From Megachile rotundata (taxonomy: Eukaryota; Arthropoda; Insecta; Hymenoptera; Megachilidae): a stretch of DNA of 64,000 nucleotides. The position numbers and the translations under genes are program-made. Each line of letters opens with the position of its first letter. Position 1 is the first letter of the stretch. The notes under the pieces are model-generated. The model saw nothing but the letters and a program-made list of their open reading frames with translations, made no database searches and was not told the origin of the DNA. This document shows positions 13,097 through 27,217 of this stretch, piece by piece. Location: the NCBI RefSeq assembly GCF_050947335.1, contig NW_027473318.1, positions 2,604,001-2,668,000 on the forward strand, given 5' to 3'.

Positions 13097-15690
13097 GATT
13101 GTATTTGGGAGATTGTATTTGGGAGATTGTATTTGGGAGATTGTAATTGTATGATTGCGATTGTATGATTGTGATTGTATGATTGCGATTGTATGATTGT
13201 GATTGTATGATTGTGATGTATGATTGTAATTGTATGATTGTGATTGTATGATTGTGATTGTATGATTGTGATGGTATGATTGTGATTGTATGATTGCGAT
13301 CGTATGATTGTGATTGTATGATTATGATTGTATGATTGTGATTGTATGATTGCGATTGTATGATTGTGATTGTATGATTATGATTGTATTTTTGTGATTT
13401 CATGATTGTGATTGTATGATTGTGATTGTATGATTGTGATTGTATGATTGTGATTGTATGATTGTGATTGTATGATTGCGATTGTATGAATGCGATTGTA
13501 TGATTGTGATTGCATAATTGTGATTCTATGATTGCGATTGTATGATTGTGATTGTATGATTGTGATTGTATGATTGTGATTGTATGATTGTGATTGTATG
13601 ATTGTGATTGTATGATTGTGATTGTATGATTGTGATTGTATGATTGTGATTGTATGATTGTGATTGTATGATTGTGATTGTATGATTGTGATTGTATGAT
13701 TGTGACTGTATGATTGTGATTGTATGATTGTGATTGTATGATTGTGATTGTATGATTGTGATTGTATGATTGTGATTGTATGATTGTATTTGGGAGATTG
13801 TATTTGGGAGATTGTATTTGGGAGATTGTAATTGTATGATTGCGATTGTATGATTGTGATGTATGATAGTAATTGTATGATTATGATTGTATGATTGTGA
13901 TTGTATGATTGAGATTGTATGATTGTGATTGTATGATTGTGATTGTATGATTGTGATTGTATGATTTTGATTGTATGATTGTGACTGTATGATTGTGATT
14001 GTATGATTGTGATTGTATGATTGTGATTGTATGATTGTGATTGTATGATTGTATTTGGGAGATTGTATTTGGGAGATTGTAATTGTATGATTGTGATTGT
14101 ATGATTATGATTGTATTCTTGTGATTTTATGATTGTGATTGTATGATTGTGATTGTATGATTGTGATTGTATGATTGTGATTGTATGATTGTGATTGTAT
14201 GATTGCGATTGTATGAATACGATTGTATGATTGTGATTGCATAATTGTGATTCTATGATTGCGATTGTATGATTGTGATTGTATGATTGTGATTGTATGA
14301 TTGTGATTGTATGATTGTGATTGTATGATTGTGATTGTATGATTGTGATTGTATGATTGTGATTGTATGATTGTGATTGTATGATTGTGATTGTATGATT
14401 TTGATTGTATGATTGTGACTGTATGATTGTGATTGTATGATTGTGATTGTATGATTGTATTTGGGAGATTGTATTTGGGAGATTGTAATTGTATGATTGC
14501 GATTGTATGATTGTGATTGTATGATTGCGATTGTATGATTGTGATTGTATGATTGTGATGTATGATTGTAATTGTATGGTTATGATTGTATGATTGTGAT
14601 TGTATGATTGAGATTGTATGATTGTGATTGTATGATTGCGATTGTATGATTGTGATTGTATGATTGTGAAAGTATGATTGTGATTGTATGATTGTGATTG
14701 TATGATTGTGATTGTATGATTGTGATTGTATGATTGTGATTGTATGATTGTGATTGTATGATTGTGATTGTATGATTGCGATTGTATGATTGTGATTGAA
14801 TGATTGTGATGTATGATTGTAATTGTATGATTATGATTGTATGATTGTGATTGTATGATTGTGATTGTATGATTGTATTTTGGAGATTGTATTTGGGAGA
14901 TTGTATTTGGGAGATTGTAATTGTATGATTGCGATTGTATGATTGTGATTGTATGATTGCGATTGTATGATTGTGATTGTATGATTGTGATGTATGATTG
15001 TAATTGTATGATTGTGATTGTATGATTGTGATTGTATGATTGTGATGGTATGATTGTGATTGTATGATTGCGATCGTATGATTGTGATTGTATGATTATG
15101 ATTGTATGATTGTGATTGTATGATTGCGATTGTATGATTGTGATTGTATGATTATGATTGTATTTTTGTGATTTTATGATTGTGATTGTATGATTGTGAT
15201 TGTATGATTGTGATTGTATGATTGTGATTGTATGATTGTGATTGTATGATTGCGATTGTATGAATGCGATTGTATGATTGTGATTGCATAATTGTGATTC
15301 TATGATTGCGATTGTATGATTGTGATTGTATGATTGTGATTGTATGATTGTGATTGTATGATTGTGATTGTATGATTGTGATTGTATGATTGTGATTGTA
15401 TGATTGTGATTGTATGATTGTGATTGTATGATTGTGACTGTATGATTGTGACTGTATGATTGTGATTGTATGATTGTGATTGTATGATTGTGATTGTATG
15501 ATTGTGATTGTATGATTGTGATTGTATGATTGTATTTGGGAGATTGTAATTGTATGATTGCGATTGTATGATTGTGATGTATGATAGTAATTGTATGATT
15601 ATGATTGTATGATTGTGATTGTATGATTGAGATTGTATGATTGTGATTGTATGCTTGCGATTGTATGATTGTGATTGTACGATTGTGATT
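13097..15690 (+). repeat. Further cassette-L copies ending at the macro-repeat boundary
   Basis: A partial module starts at 13097. From 14116 the arrangement of 12286-13900 is repeated: TTCTT at 12286 and 14116, GATTTTGATTG at 12595 and 14397, GGTTATG at 12804 and 14578. The offset steps 1830, 1802, 1774 differ by 28 each, which is two units. The part 14.1-14.7 kb is also found at 32.16-32.75 kb, with an offset of 18,021 at its right end. Confidence 0.8.
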
Positions 15691-17799
15691 GTACGATTGT
15701 GATTGTATGATTATGATTGTATGATTGTGATTGCATGATTGTGATTGTATGATTGTGATTGCATGATTTTGAATGTATGATTGTGATTGTATGATTGTGA
15801 TTGTATGATTGTGATTGTATGATTGTGATTGTATGATTGTGATAGTATGATTGTGATTGTATGATTGTGATTGTATGATTGTGATTGTATGATTGTGATT
15901 GTTTGATTGTGATTGTATGATTGTATTTGGGAGAGTGTATTCGGGAGATTGTATTTGGGAGATTGTAATTGTATGATTGCGATTGTATGATTGTGATTGT
16001 ATGATTGCGATTGTATGATTGTGATTGTATGATTGTGATGTATGATTGTAATTGTATGATTATAATTGTATGATTGTGATTGTATGATTGTGATTGTATG
16101 ATTGTATTTGGGAGATTGTATTTGGGAGATTGTATTTGGGAGATTGTAATTGTATGATTGCGATTGTATGATTGTGATTGTATGATTGCGATTGTATGAT
16201 TGTGATTGTATGATTGTGATGTATGATTGTAATTGTATGATTGTGATTGTATGATTGTGATTGTATGATTGTGATGGTATGATTGTGATTGTATGATTGC
16301 GATCGTATGATTGTGATTGTATGATTATGATTGTATGATTGTGATTGTATGATTGCGATTGTATGATTGTGATTGTATGATTATGATTGTATTTTTGTGA
16401 TTGTATGATTGTGATTGTATGATTGTGATTGTATGATTGTGATTGTATGATTGTATTTGGCTGATTGTATTTGGGAGATTGTAATTGTATGATTGCGATT
16501 GTATGATTGTGATTGTATGATTGCGATTGTATGATTGTGATTGTATGATTGTGATGTATGATTGTGATTGTATGATTGAGATTGTATGATTGTGATTGTA
16601 TGATTGCGATTGTATGATTGTGATAGTATGATTGTGATTGTATGATTGTGATTGTATGACTGTGATTGTATGATTGTGATTGTATGATTGTGATTGTATG
16701 ATTGTGAAAGTATGATTGTGATGGTATGATTGTGATTGTATGATTGTGATTGTATGATTGTGATTGTATGATTGTGATTGTATGATAGTATTTGGGAGAT
16801 TGTATTTGGGAGATTGTATATGGGAGCTTGTAATTGTATGATTGCGATTGTACGATTGTGATTGTATGATTGCGATTGTATGATTGTGATTGTATGACTG
16901 TGATGTATGATTGTAATTGTATGATTATGATTGTATGATTGTGATTGTATGATTGTGATTGTATGATTGTATCTGGGAGATTGTATTTGGGAGATTGTAT
17001 TTGGGAGATTGTAATTGTATGATTGTGATTGTATGATTGCGATTGTATGATTGTGATTGTATGATTGTGAAAGTATGATTGTGATTGTATGATTGTGATT
17101 GTATGATTGTGATTGTATGATTGTGATTGTATGATTGTGATTGTATGAGTGTGATTGTCTGATTGTGGTTGTGCGATTGTGATTGCGCGATTGTGAATGT
17201 ACGATTGTGATTGTATGATTGTGATTGTATGAATATGATTTTATGATTGTGATTGCATGATTGTGATTGTATGTTTGTGATTGCATGATTTTGAATGTAT
17301 GATTGTGATTGTATGATTGTGATCGTATGATTGTGATCGTATGATTGTGATTGTCTGTTTGTTATTGTATGATTGCGATAGTATGATTGTGATTGTATGC
17401 TTGTGATTGTATGATTGTGATGTATGATTGTAACTGTATGATTATAATTGTATGATTGTGATTGTATGATTGAGATTGTATGATTGTGATTGTATGCTTG
17501 CGATTGTATGATTGTGATTGTATGATTGTGATTGTATGTTTGTGATTGTATTATTGTGATTGTCTGATTGTGGTTGTGCGATTGTGATTGTACGATTGTG
17601 ATTGTACGATTGTGATTGTATGATTGTGATTGTATGATTATGATTGTATGATTGTGATTGCATGATTGTGATTGTATGATTGTGATTGCATGATTTTGAA
17701 TGTATGATTGTGATTGTATGATTGTGATTGTATAATTGTGATTGTATGATTGTGATTGTATGATTGTGATTGTATGATTGTGATTGTATGATTGTGATT

Positions 17800-19290
17800 G
17801 TATGATTGTGATTGTATGATTGTGATTGTATGATTGTGATTGTATGATTGTATTTGGGAGATTGTATTTGGGAGATTGTATTTGGGAGATTGTAATTGTA
17901 TGATTGCGATTGTATGATTGTGGCGGTATGATTGCGATTGTATGATTGCGATTGTATGATTGTGATGTATGATTGTAATTGTATGATTATGATTGTATGA
18001 TTGTGATTGTATGATTGCGATTGTATGATTGTGATTGTATGATTGTGATGTATGAATGTAATTGTATGATTATGATTGTGTGATTGTGATTGTATAATTG
18101 TGATGGTATGATTGTGATGGTATGATTGTGATGGTATGGTTGTGATTGTATGATTGCGATCGTCTGATTGTGATTGTATGATTATGATTGTATGATTGTG
18201 ATTGTATGATTGCGATTGTATGATTGTGATTGTATGATTATGATTGTATTTTTGTGATTTTATGATTGTGACTGTATGATTGTGATTGTATGAATATGAT
18301 TGTATGATTGTGATTGCATGATTGTGATTGTATGTTTGTGATTGCATGATTTTGAATGTATGATTGTGATCGTATGATTGTGATCGTATGATTGTGATTG
18401 TCTGTTTGTTATTGTATGATTGCGATAGTATGATTGTGATTGTATGCTTGTGATTGTATGATTGTGATGTATGATTGTAACTGTATGATTATAATTGTAT
18501 GATTGTGATTGTATGATTGAGATTGTATGATTGTGATTGTATGCTTGCGATTGTATGATTGTAATTGTATGATTGCGATTGTATGATTGTGATTGTATGA
18601 TTGTGATGTATGATTGTAATTGTATGATTATGATTGTATGATTGTGATTGTATGATTGAGATTGTATGATTGTGATTGTATGCTTGCGATTGTATGATTG
18701 TGATTGTATGATTGTGATTCTTTGATTGTGAAAGTATGATTGTGATTCTATGATTGTGATTGTATGATTGTGATTGTATGATTGTGATTGTCTGATTGTG
18801 GTTGTGCGATTGTGATTGTACGATTGTGATTGTACGATTGTGATTGTATGATTGTGATTGTATGATTATGATTGTATGATTGTGATTGCATGATTGTGAC
18901 TGTATGATTGTGATTGCATGATTTTGAATGTATGATTGTGATTGTATGATTGTGATTGTATGATTGTGATTGTATGATTGTGATTGTATGATTGTGATTG
19001 TATGATTGTGATTGTATGATTGTGATTGTATGATTGTGATTGTATGATTGTGATTGTATGATTGTAATTGTATGATTATGATTGTATGATTGTGATTGTA
19101 TGATTGAGATTCTATGATTGGTATTGTATGATTGCGATTGTATGATTGTCATTGTATGATTGTGATTGTATGATTGTGATTGTATGATTGTGATTGTATG
19201 ATTGTGATTGTATGATTGTGATTGTATGATTGTGATTGTATGATTGTGATTGTATGATTGTGATTGTATGATTGTGATTGTATGATTGTG
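17800..19290 (+). repeat. 1,494-bp tandem duplication, copy 1
   Basis: G-run entry at 17846 and 19340, and several identical open frames shifted by 1,494 (for example 18748-19152 and 20242-20646), define the repeat. It includes the rare units GTGGCGG, GTCTGTTTGTTATTG and GGTATTG. Four 13-mers are inside, and 1,494 equals 107 x 14 minus 4. The copies diverge at their edges at GAAAG (19290). Confidence 0.88.
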
Positions 19291-20784
19291 AAAGTATGAT
19301 TGTGATTGTATGATTGTGATTGTATGATTGTGATTGTATGATTGTATTTGGGAGATTGTATTTGGGAGATTGTATTTGGGAGATTGTAATTGTATGATTG
19401 CGATTGTATGATTGTGGCGGTATGATTGCGATTGTATGATTGCGATTGTATGATTGTGATGTATGATTGTAATTGTATGATTATGATTGTATGATTGTGA
19501 TTGTATGATTGCGATTGTATGATTGTGATTGTATGATTGTGATGTATGAATGTAATTGTATGATTATGATTGTGTGATTGTGATTGTATAATTGTGATGG
19601 TATGATTGTGATGGTATGATTGTGATGGTATGGTTGTGATTGTATGATTGCGATCGTCTGATTGTGATTGTATGATTATGATTGTATGATTGTGATTGTA
19701 TGATTGCGATTGTATGATTGTGATTGTATGATTATGATTGTATTTTTGTGATTTTATGATTGTGACTGTATGATTGTGATTGTATGAATATGATTGTATG
19801 ATTGTGATTGCATGATTGTGATTGTATGTTTGTGATTGCATGATTTTGAATGTATGATTGTGATCGTATGATTGTGATCGTATGATTGTGATTGTCTGTT
19901 TGTTATTGTATGATTGCGATAGTATGATTGTGATTGTATGCTTGTGATTGTATGATTGTGATGTATGATTGTAACTGTATGATTATAATTGTATGATTGT
20001 GATTGTATGATTGAGATTGTATGATTGTGATTGTATGCTTGCGATTGTATGATTGTAATTGTATGATTGCGATTGTATGATTGTGATTGTATGATTGTGA
20101 TGTATGATTGTAATTGTATGATTATGATTGTATGATTGTGATTGTATGATTGAGATTGTATGATTGTGATTGTATGCTTGCGATTGTATGATTGTGATTG
20201 TATGATTGTGATTCTTTGATTGTGAAAGTATGATTGTGATTCTATGATTGTGATTGTATGATTGTGATTGTATGATTGTGATTGTCTGATTGTGGTTGTG
20301 CGATTGTGATTGTACGATTGTGATTGTACGATTGTGATTGTATGATTGTGATTGTATGATTATGATTGTATGATTGTGATTGCATGATTGTGACTGTATG
20401 ATTGTGATTGCATGATTTTGAATGTATGATTGTGATTGTATGATTGTGATTGTATGATTGTGATTGTATGATTGTGATTGTATGATTGTGATTGTATGAT
20501 TGTGATTGTATGATTGTGATTGTATGATTGTGATTGTATGATTGTGATTGTATGATTGTAATTGTATGATTATGATTGTATGATTGTGATTGTATGATTG
20601 AGATTCTATGATTGGTATTGTATGATTGCGATTGTATGATTGTCATTGTATGATTGTGATTGTATGATTGTGATTGTATGATTGTGATTGTATGATTGTG
20701 ATTGTATGATTGTGATTGTATGATTGTGATTGTATGATTGTGATTGTATGATTGTGATTGTATGATTGTGATTGTATGATTGTG
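19291..20784 (+). repeat. 1,494-bp tandem duplication, copy 2
   Basis: It directly abuts copy 1 and ends at a GAAAG unit at 20784. The corresponding part of macro-repeat B (about 27.3-28.8 kb) has a single copy, so the duplication arose in A or was lost in B. Confidence 0.88.
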
Positions 20785-23700
20785 AAAGTATGATTGTGAT
20801 TGTATGATTGTGATTGTATGATTGTGATTGTATGATTGTGATTGTATGAGTGTGATTGACTGATTGTGGTTGTGCGATTGTGATTGTACGATTGTGATTG
20901 TACGATTGTGATTGTATGATTGTGATTGTATGATTATGATTGTATGATTGTGATTGCATGATTGTGATTGTATGATTGTGATTGCATGATTTTGAATGTA
21001 TGATTCTGATTGTATGATTGTGATTGTATGATTGTGATTGTATGATTGTGAGTGTATGATTGTGATTATATGATTGTGATTGTATGATTGTGATAGTATG
21101 ATTGTGATTGTATGATTGTGATTGCATGATTGTGATTGTATGATTGTAATTGTATGATTGTGATTGTATGATTATGATTTTATGATTGTGATTGCATGAC
21201 TGTGATTGTATGGTTGTGATTGTATGATTGTGATTGTATGATTGTGACAGTATGATTGTGATTGTATGATTGTGATTGTATGATTGTGATCGTATGATTG
21301 TGATTGTATGATTGTGATTGTATGATTGTATTTGGGAGATTGTATTTGGGAGATTGTATTTGGGAGATTGTAATTGTATGATTGCGATTGTATGATTGTG
21401 ATTGTATGATTGCGATTGTATGATTGTGATTGTATGATTGTGATGTATGATTGTAATTGTATGATTGTGATTGTATGATTGTGATTGTATGATTGTGATG
21501 GTATGATTGTGATTGTATGATTGCGATCGTATGATTGTGATTGTATGATTATGATTGTATGATTGTGATTGTATGATTGTGATTGTACGATTGTGAAAGT
21601 ATGATTGTGATTGTATGATTGTGATTGTATGATTGTGATTGTACGATTGTGATTGTACGATTATGATTGTATGATTGTGATTGCATGATTGTGATTGTAT
21701 GATTGTGATTGCATGATTTTGAATGTATGATTGTGATTGTATGATTGTGATTGTATGATTGTGATTGTATGATTGTGATGGTATGATTGTGATTGTATGA
21801 TTGTGATTGTATGATTGTGATAGTATGATTGTGATTGTATGATTGTGATTGTATGATTGTGATTGTATGATTGTGATTGTATGATTGTGATTCTATGATT
21901 GTGATTGTACGATTGTATTTGGGAGATTGTATTCGGGAGATTGTATTTGGGAGATTGTAATTGTATGATTGCGATTGTATGATTGTGATTGTATGATTGC
22001 GATTGTATGATTGTGATTGTATGATTGTGATGTATGATTGTAATTGTATGATTGTGATTGTATTATTGTGATTGTATGATTGTGATGGTATGATTGTGAT
22101 TGTATGATTGCGATCGTTTGATTGTGATTGTATGATTATGATTGTATGATTGTGATTGTATGATTGCGATTGTATGCTTGTGATTGTATGATTATGATTG
22201 TATTCTTGTGATTTTATGATTGTGATTGTATGATTGTGATTGTATGATTGTGATTGTATGATTGTGATTGTATGATTGTGAAAGTATGATTGTGATTGTA
22301 TGATTGTGATTGTACGATTGTGATTGTATGAGTGTGATTGTCTGATTGTGGTTGTGCGATTGTGATTGTACGATTGTGATTGTACGATTGTGATTGTACG
22401 ATTGTGATTGTATGATTATGATTGTATGATTGTGATAGCATGATTGTGATTGTATGATTGTGATTGCATGATTGTGATTGTATGATTGTGATTGTATGAT
22501 TGTGAAAGTATGATTGTGATTGTATGATTGTGATTGTATGATTGTGATTGTATGATTGTGATTGTATGATTGTGATTGTATGATTGTGATTGTACGATTG
22601 TGAAAGTATGATTGTGATTGTATGATTGTGATTGTATGATTGTGATTGTATGATTGTGATTGTATGATTGTGATTGTATGATTGTGATTGTATGATTGTG
22701 ATTGTATGATTGTGATTGTATGAGTGTGATTGTCTGATTGTGGTTGTGCGATTGTGATTGTACGATTGTGATTGTACGATTGTGATTGTACGATTGTGAT
22801 TGTACGATTATGATTGTACGATTGTGATTGCATGATTGTGATTGTATGATTGTGATTGCATGATTTTGAATGTATGATTGTGATTGTATGATTGTGATTG
22901 TATGATTGTGATTGTATGATTGTGATTTTATGATTGTGATTGTATGATTGTGATTGTATGATTGTGATTGTATGATTGTGATAGTATGATTGTGATTGTA
23001 TGATTGTGATTGTATGATTGTGATTGTATGATTGTGATTGTATGATTGTGATTCTATGATTGTGATTGTACGATTGTATTTGGGAGATTGTATTCGGGAG
23101 ATTGTATTTGGGAGATTGTAATTGTATGATTGCGATTGTATGATTGTGATTGTATGATTGCGATTGTATGATTGTGATTGTATGATTGTGATGTATGATT
23201 GTAATTGTATGATTATGATTGTATGATTGTGATTGTATGATTGTGATTGTATGATTGTATTTGGGAGATTGTATTTGGGAGATTGTATTTGGGAGATTGT
23301 AATTGTATGATTGCGATTGTATGATTGTGATTGTATGATTGCGATTGTATGATTGTGACTGTATGATTGTGATGTATGATTGTAATTGTATGATTGTGAT
23401 TGTATGATTGTGATTGTATGATTGTGATGGTATGATTGTGATTGTATGATTGCGATCGTATGATTGTGATTTTATGATTATGATTGTATGATTGTGATTG
23501 TATGATTGCGATTGTATGATTGTGATTGTATGATTATGATTGTATTCTTGTGATTTTATGATTGTGATTGTATGATTGTGATTGTATGATTGTGATTGCA
23601 TGATTGTGATTGTATGATTGTGATTGTATGATTGCGATTGTATGAATACGATTGTATGATTGTGATTGCATAATTGTGATTCTATGATTGTGATTGTATG

Positions 23701-24020
23701 ATTGTGATTGTATGATTGTGATTGTATGATTGTGATTGTATGATTGTGATGGTATGATTGTGATTGTATGATTGCGATCGTATGATTGTGATTGTATGAT
23801 TATGATTGTATGATTGTGATTGTATGATTGCGACTGTATGATTGTGATTGTATGATTATGATTGTATTTTTGTGATTTTATGATTGTGATTGTATGATTG
23901 TGATTGTATGATTGTGATTGTATGATTGTGATTGTATGATTGTGATTGTATGATTGCGATTGTATGAATGCGATTGTATGATTGTGATTGCATAATTGTG
24001 ATTCTATGATTGCGATTGTA

Positions 24021-24258
24021 TGATTGTGATTGTATGATTGTGATTGTATGATTGTGATTGTATGATTGTGATTGTATGATTGTGATTGTATGATTGTGAT
24101 TGTATGATTGTGATTGTATGATTGTGATTGTATGATTGTGATTGTATGATTGTGATTGTATGATTGTGATTGTATGATTGTGATTGTATGATTGTGATTG
24201 TATGATTGTGATTGTATGATTGTGATTGTATGATTGTGATTGTATGATTGTGATTGTA
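24021..24258 (+). repeat. Longest perfect consensus run noticed (17 units)
   Basis: Seventeen consecutive TGATTGTGATTGTA units occur without a change, between a GCG unit and a G-run cluster entered by the usual 8-mer. Other long pure runs lie near 33033-33230, 13544-13700 and 3690-3875. The ranking is by eye. Confidence 0.8.
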
Positions 24259-27076
24259 TGATTGTATTTGGGAGATTGTAATTGTATGATTGCGATTGTA
24301 TGATTGTGATGTATGATAGTAATTGTATGATTATGATTGTATGATTGTGATTGTATGATTGAGATTGTATGATTGTGATTGTATGCTTGCGATTGTATGA
24401 TTGTGATTGTATGATTGTGATTGTATGATTGTGATTGTATGATTGTGATTGTATGATTGTGATTGTATGATTGTGATTGTATGGTTGTATTTGGGAGATT
24501 GTATTTGGGAGATTGTAATTGTATGATTGCGATTGTATGATTGTGATTGTATGATTGTGATTGTATGATTGCGATTGTATGATTGTGATTGTATGATTGT
24601 GATGTATGATTGTAATTGTATGATTATGATTGTATGACTGTAATTGTATGACTGTGATTGTATGATTGTGATTGTATGATTGTGATTATATGATTGTGAT
24701 TGTATGATTGTGATTGTATGATTGTGAAAGTATGATTGTGATTGTATGATTGTGATTGTATGATTGTGATTGTATGATTGTGATTGTATGATTGTGATTG
24801 TATGATTGTGATTGTATGATTGTGATTGTATGATTGTGATTGTATGATTGTGATTGTATGATTGTGATTGTATGATTGTGATTGTATGATTGTGAAAGTA
24901 TGATTGTGATTGTATGATTGTGATTGTATGATTGTGATTGTATGATTGTGATTGTATGAGTGTGATTGTCTGATTGTGGTTGTGCGATTGTGATTGTACG
25001 ATTGTGATTGTACGATTGTGATTGTACGATTGTGATTGTATGAATATGATAGCATGATTGTGATTGTATGATTGTGATTGCATGATTGTGATTGTATGAT
25101 TGTGATTGTATGATTGTGAAAGTATGATTGTGATTGTATGATTGTGATTGTACGATTGTGATTGTATGATTATGATTGTATGATTGTGATTGCATGATTG
25201 TGATTGTATGATTGTGATTGCATGATTTTGAATGTATGATTGTGATTGTATGATTGTGATTGTATGATTGTGATTGTATGATTGTGATTGTATGATTGTG
25301 ATAGTATGATTGTGATTGTATGATTGTGATTGTATGATTGTGATTGTATGATTGTGATTGTTTGATTGTGATTGTATGATTGTATTTGGGAGAGTGTATT
25401 CGGGAGATTGTATTTGGGAGATTGTAATTGTATGATTGCGATTGTATGATTGTGATTGTATGATTGCGATTGTATGATTGTGATTGTATGATTGTGATGT
25501 ATGATTGTAATTGTATGATTATAATTGTATGATTGTGATTGTATGATTGTGATTGTATGATTGTATTTGGGAGATTGTATTTGGGAGATTGTATTTGGGA
25601 GATTGTAATTGTATGATTGCGATTGTATGATTGTGATTGTATGATTGCGATTGTATGATTGTGATTGTATGATTGTGATGTATGATTGTAATTGTATGAT
25701 TGTGATTGTATGATTGTGATTGTATGATTGTGATGGTATGATTGTGATTGTATGATTGCGATCGTATGATTGTGATTGTATGATTATGATTGTATGATTG
25801 TGATTGTATGATTGCGATTGTATGATTGTGATTGTATGATTATGATTGTATTTTTGTGATTGTATGATTGTGATTGTATGATTGTGATTGTATGATTGTG
25901 ATTGTATGATTGTATTTGGCTGATTGTATTTGGGAGATTGTAATTGTATGATTGCGATTGTATGATTGTGATTGTATGATTGCGATTGTATGATTGTGAT
26001 TGTATGATTGTGATGTATGATTGTAATTGTATGATTATGATTGTATGATTGTGATTGTATGATTGAGATTGTATGATTGTGATTGTATGATTGCGATTGT
26101 ATGATTGTGATAGTATGATTGTGATTGTATGATTGTGATTGTATGACTGTGATTGTATGATTGTGATTGTATGATTGTGATTGTATGATTGTGAAAGTAT
26201 GATTGTGATGGTATGATTGTGATTGTATGATTGTGATTGTATGATTGTGATTGTATGATTGTGATTGTATGATTGTGATTGTATGATTGTGATTGTATGA
26301 TAGTATTTGGGAGAGTGTATTTGGGAGATTGTATATGGGAGCTTGTAATTGTATGATTGCGATTGTACGATTGTGATTGTATGATTGCGATTGTATGATT
26401 GTGATTGTATGACTGTGATGTATGATTGTAATTGTATGATTATGATTGTATGATTGTGATTGTATGATTGTGATTGTATGATTGTATCTGGGAGATTGTA
26501 TTTGGGAGATTGTATTTGGGAGATTGTAATTGTATGATTGTGATTGTATGATTGCGATTGTATGATTGTGATTGTATGATTGTGAAAGTATGATTGTGAT
26601 TGTATGATTGTGATTGTATGATTGTGATTGTATGATTGTGATTGTATGATTGTGATTGTATGAGTGTGATTGTCTGATTGTGGTTGTGCGATTGTGACTG
26701 CGCGATTGTGAATGTACGATTGTGATTGTATGATTGTGATTGTATGAATATGATTGTATGATTGTGATTGCATGATTGTGATTGTATGTTTGTGATTGCA
26801 TGATTTTGAATGTATGATTGTGATTGTATGATTGTGATCGTATGATTGTGATCGTATGATTGTGATTGTCTGTTTGTTATTGTATGATTGCGATAGTATG
26901 ATTGTGATTGTATGCTTGTGATTGTATGATTGTGATGTATGATTGTAACTGTATGATTATAATTGTATGATTGTGATTGTATGATTGAGATTGTATGATT
27001 GTGATTGTATGCTTGCGATTGTATGATTGTGATTGTATGATTGTGATTGTATGTTTGTGATTGTATTATTGTGATT

Positions 27077-27217
27077 GTCTGATTGTGGTTGTGCGATTGT
27101 GATTGTACGATTGTGATTGTACGATTGTGATTGTATGATTGTGATTGTATGATTATGATTGTATGATTGTGATTGCATGATTGTGATTGTATGATTGTGA
27201 TTGCATGATTTTGAATG
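27077..27217 (+). repeat. Typical cassette R (example)
   Basis: Order of variant units: GTCTG, ATTGTGGTTGTGCG, TACG, TACG, consensus, TTATG, GCATG, consensus, GCATG, GATTTTGAATG. This cassette, often preceded by GAAAG and GAGTG or GACTG units, recurs across the window and carries most of the C-containing units. Confidence 0.85.

Larger units (their letters stand above)
15691..25150 (+). repeat. ~9-kb macro-repeat, copy A
   Basis: Copy B begins exactly where A ends. Matching anchors, with their offsets, are: GATTTTGAATG 15765/25224 (9,459); GAGAGTG 15931/25390 (9,459); TTTGGCTG 16456/25915 (9,459); TATATGGG 16817/26332 (9,515, four extra units in B); GTCATTG about 19150/28679 (9,529); TATTAT 22061/30835 (8,774); GATAGCA 22434/31054 (8,620); GCGACTG 23830/32855 (9,025); GGTTGTATTTG 24483/33508 (9,025); GACTG(T/C)AATTG 24636/33647 (9,011). 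The offset jumps mark indels. Copy A alone carries the 1,494-bp duplication. Confidence 0.85.

Noticed and set aside
24331..25195. Three overlapping minus-strand open frames as alternative or overlapping genes
   Set aside because: They encode the same repeat peptide in different frames, which a real overlapping gene pair would not do.
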